32,092 nucleotides of DNA from the NCBI GenBank assembly GCA_945867435.1, contig CAMBIK010000015.1:1-32092 (forward strand), in the 5' to 3' direction. How positions within the stretch are numbered: the stretch's first letter is position 1; every line of letters starts with the position of its first letter. Below are positions 30,067-32,092 of the stretch, piece after piece. The notes beneath the pieces were generated by a model, which was not told the origin of the DNA, made no database searches, and saw only the letters and a program-made list of their open reading frames with translations. This DNA is from Klebsiella pneumoniae. Its GTDB lineage: Bacteria; Myxococcota_A; UBA796; SXON01. The position numbers and the translations under genes were made by a program.

Positions 30067-31389
30067 TCAGGTCCCGGAGAACTCCACCGAGTCGAAAAAC
30101 AGGGAGGGGCTCCGCACTCCCGACCACGTCCACACATCGTTGGCGGGCTCCACAAGGTGCCCCAGCACCTCTTCAATGTTGCCCGAGACGTTCATCTCGC
30201 CAACATGCCCGACCACCTTGCCGTGCTCCACCAAAAGGCCTTGAACGCCGAAGCTGAAGTCTCCGGTCAGCCCGTTGCTGTTGCCGCCAAGGAAGCCGGT
30301 CACGATGATACATTTTGATACATCGGCGAGGATTTCGGCCGGCGTGCGGGTGCCCGCCCCGACCACCCAGTTGCTGCGCCCCCCGGTGGTGGCGGGCATT
30401 CCCAGCTTCCGCCCGTAGTAGGTGCTGATGTAGTAGTTCTGCAAAACTCCGGCCTCAACCACCGACATCGGCCGAGACACGAGCGCGTCTCCATCCCAAG
30501 GGCGCGACCCCAGACCGCGCCTGATGTTCGGAACGTCGTGAATCGTGAGGCTGGAATTGGCGATTTTGGTCCCCAAGCGCCCGGCCAGGAAGCTGCGCTG
30601 TTGATGGAGCTCGCTGCCGCTCAACGGTCCCCCGATGACCCCGAGGATTTTGCCGGCCACGCGGTTCTCCAACATCATGGGGTACCGCCCGGAAGGGGCT
30701 GGCTTGCTGCCAAGACGCTCCTCCGCCTTGCTCCACGCTTCAGCGGCGATGAAGGCATGGGTGGGCAGATCGCTCTGGTGCAAGGCCGAGTACCATGAGG
30801 TGGCCTCGGGCCGGCGGCCCCCCGGCTCCTCCAAAGTCATCTCCACCCCGGCCCCGAAGCCCGTGCCGGTACGCCCCCCCTCAAATCCGTTGGACATGAC
30901 CCGCACGGACTCGTCGCAGGAGTCCGACACATACATGGTCGCGCTCAGAATGCGCGAGCGGCTGGGCAGGGCATCGACAGCGGCTTCCAACGCCTCTGCC
31001 GAGGTGCGACGCGACTCAACGCTGAGCGAGGCATAGCTGTCATCGTTAGCATCAAGCTCCGCTTCCGTGGCACCCCGCCCGCAGAGCGCGAGGTCCGGCT
31101 GCCGCCGCTCTTCCTCGGGCTCCAGCACCCGCGTGGCGGCGATCGCACGCTCCATAAACGCCCTCACTGCGTCGGGTCGCATGTCGGAGGTGCTGTGCAC
31201 GGAGTAGCGGTCGTCCACCAGGAGGGCGAGCGAAAGCCCGCGGCTCGTGGCCTGCGTGGCCTGTTCGAGCTTTCCAGCCCGACGCACCAGCGAGAGTTCG
31301 GAGCTGCGCGACACCGAGACGGTCACCTCGCCAGCACCCATCTTCTTGGCGTCATCCGCCGTCTTGCGAGCCAGTTCAAGGAGGCTCAT
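30067..31389 (-). CDS. tldE: TldE/PmbA-family subunit
   Basis: A 440-aa protein of the TldD/PmbA superfamily. Typical features are the N-terminal VTVSVSRSSELSLVRRAGKLEQA strand pair and the C-terminal PMSVVEAGVLQNYYISTYYGRKLG and SNGLTGDFSFGVQG blocks. It lacks the HExxxH zinc motif, as TldE subunits do, and forms the protease with TldD. In E. coli the TldD/E pair processes microcin B17 and degrades CcdA. The start ATG at 31389 overlaps the tldD stop (ATGA). The ORF-track start at 31482 lies inside tldD. Confidence 0.93.
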   Translation of the reverse strand: MSLLELARKTADDAKKMGAGEVTVSVSRSSELSLVRRAGKLEQATQATSRGLSLALLVDDRYSVHSTSDMRPDAVRAFMERAIAATRVLEPEEERRQPDLALCGRGATEAELDANDDSYASLSVESRRTSAEALEAAVDALPSRSRILSATMYVSDSCDESVRVMSNGFEGGRTGTGFGAGVEMTLEEPGGRRPEATSWYSALHQSDLPTHAFIAAEAWSKAEERLGSKPAPSGRYPMMLENRVAGKILGVIGGPLSGSELHQQRSFLAGRLGTKIANSSLTIHDVPNIRRGLGSRPWDGDALVSRPMSVVEAGVLQNYYISTYYGRKLGMPATTGGRSNWVVGAGTRTPAEILADVSKCIIVTGFLGGNSNGLTGDFSFGVQGLLVEHGKVVGHVGEMNVSGNIEEVLGHLVEPANDVWTWSGVRSPSLFFDSVEFSGT

Positions 31390-32092
31390 GCGCTTGCCCC
31401 CCCGACCGAGAGCTTCGATACCTTCACCGTTGGCATCCCCTGGCTGACCGGCACGCTCTGGCCGTCTTTCCCGCATGTCCACCCCCCTTCGTCGATCTTC
31501 AGGTCGTTCCCGACCATCTCGATGGTGGCGAGCACGTCGGGTCCGTTGCCGATGAGGTTCACATCCTTGATCGGACGCGTGAGCCTTCCCCCCTCGATCA
31601 GGTAGCCGCGACGAACATAGAACGCGAAGTCCCCGGCGCCGATCTGCACCTGCCCGTTGGCAAAGTCCGCGCAGTAGATGCCATTCTGTACGCTGGCGAT
31701 GATCTCCTCGGGGCTGAAGGTGCCGCTCTCCATGTAGGTGCTCCGCATTCGCGGAAGCACGACATGGCGGAAGCTCTCGCGCCGGCCTGAACCCGTGGGA
31801 GCCACCCCGTAATGTTTCGCGCTGATCTCATCGTGAAGAAAGCCACGCAAAATACCATCTTCCACCAGGACCGAACGCTGAACGTCGTTGCCCTCGTCGT
31901 CGGTGTTGATCGTGCCGCGGGCATGAGGGATGGTGCCATCGTCCACCACGGTCACGCCGGGCGGAGCGATACGGGTGCCGATGCGGTCGGCGAAGATGCT
32001 GATCCCCTTGCGGTTGAAATCCGCCTCGAGACCGTGCCCGATCGCCTCGTGGAGCAGGATGCCCGAAGACCCCGCCCCGAGCACGACAGTCA
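31386..32092 (-). CDS. tldD: TldD metalloprotease subunit (partial, N-terminus outside window)
   Basis: The frame is open to the window edge, with 235 codons visible. LLHEAIGHGLEADFNRKG contains the HExxxH zinc motif of TldD, and the C-terminal cysteine ligand region is GGWTCGKDGQ. Other family blocks are GTINTDDEGNDVQRSVLVEDG, and DFAFYVRRGYLIEGGRLTRP near the end. TldD is the zinc subunit of the TldD/TldE heterodimer, which cuts unfolded peptides inside a closed cavity. The stop codon overlaps the tldE start by four bases, as expected for subunits made in equal amounts. Confidence 0.95.
   Translation of the reverse strand, partial: TVVLGAGSSGILLHEAIGHGLEADFNRKGISIFADRIGTRIAPPGVTVVDDGTIPHARGTINTDDEGNDVQRSVLVEDGILRGFLHDEISAKHYGVAPTGSGRRESFRHVVLPRMRSTYMESGTFSPEEIIASVQNGIYCADFANGQVQIGAGDFAFYVRRGYLIEGGRLTRPIKDVNLIGNGPDVLATIEMVGNDLKIDEGGWTCGKDGQSVPVSQGMPTVKVSKLSVGGASA

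Overview
High-GC bacterial chromosomal DNA, densely coded on both strands. No rRNA, tRNA, IS element or CRISPR was seen. The content looks like a free-living Myxococcota or other delta-type proteobacterium. The clues are an FHA-domain sigma-54 activator, a class III cyclase with a long N-terminal half, MopE-like Asp/Cys repeats, a trypsin with an Asp-Thr linker, Cys + hydrophobic + Arg C-terminal tails, several short lipoproteins, and a DivIVA-like protein in a Gram-negative setting. The lineage is inferred from content only.

Layout. (1) 1-2467: a partial membrane phosphodiesterase-like protein meets a small PH-like membrane protein tail to tail. (2) 6219-2526, minus strand: a tightly overlapped three-gene unit holding an FG-GAP lipoprotein, an ammonia-lyase with a Ser-Ser-Gly triad, and a second ammonia-lyase paralogue that has lost the MIO serine and the Tyr loop. 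(3) 6273-9810, plus strand: isochorismatase-like hydrolase, FemAB-like GNAT and adenylate cyclase. (4) 9824-14905: MopE-repeat lipoprotein, radC behind a textbook sigma-54 promoter, an FHA/sigma-54 activator and an Ig-like lipoprotein. (5) 14954-16135: an unrecognised protein and a nucleotidyltransferase-fold protein.

(6) 19664-16189, minus strand: zinc-ribbon membrane protein, DivIVA-like coiled coil, PHP phosphoesterase and Rossmann protein, nearly all overlapping. (7) 19988-19824: a 54-codon gene absent from the ORF track, with a strong RBS, structured leader and terminator. (8) 23765-20116, minus strand: a housekeeping run of obg, lipoprotein, secreted protein, rsfS, rlmH and comF. In it rsfS appears to lack an ATG/GTG/TTG start and probably begins at ATA. 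(9) 24898-27371: anchored trypsin, MATE exporter, a small ORF with a second nucleotidyltransferase, and a Nudix protein with a broken Nudix box. (10) 27480-32092: Nfu-type Fe-S scaffold, DUF1704 metallopeptidase-like protein, PlsC-type acyltransferase and a tldD-tldE pair cut by the window edge.

The best candidate for something undescribed is the coupled active/inactive ammonia-lyase pair. MIO-enzyme active sites are built from several subunits, so an inactive paralogue could work as a partner. The hidden 54-aa gene, the apparently leaderless sigma-54 radC promoter and the ATA start of rsfS come next. Every intergenic gap is shorter than 300 bases.
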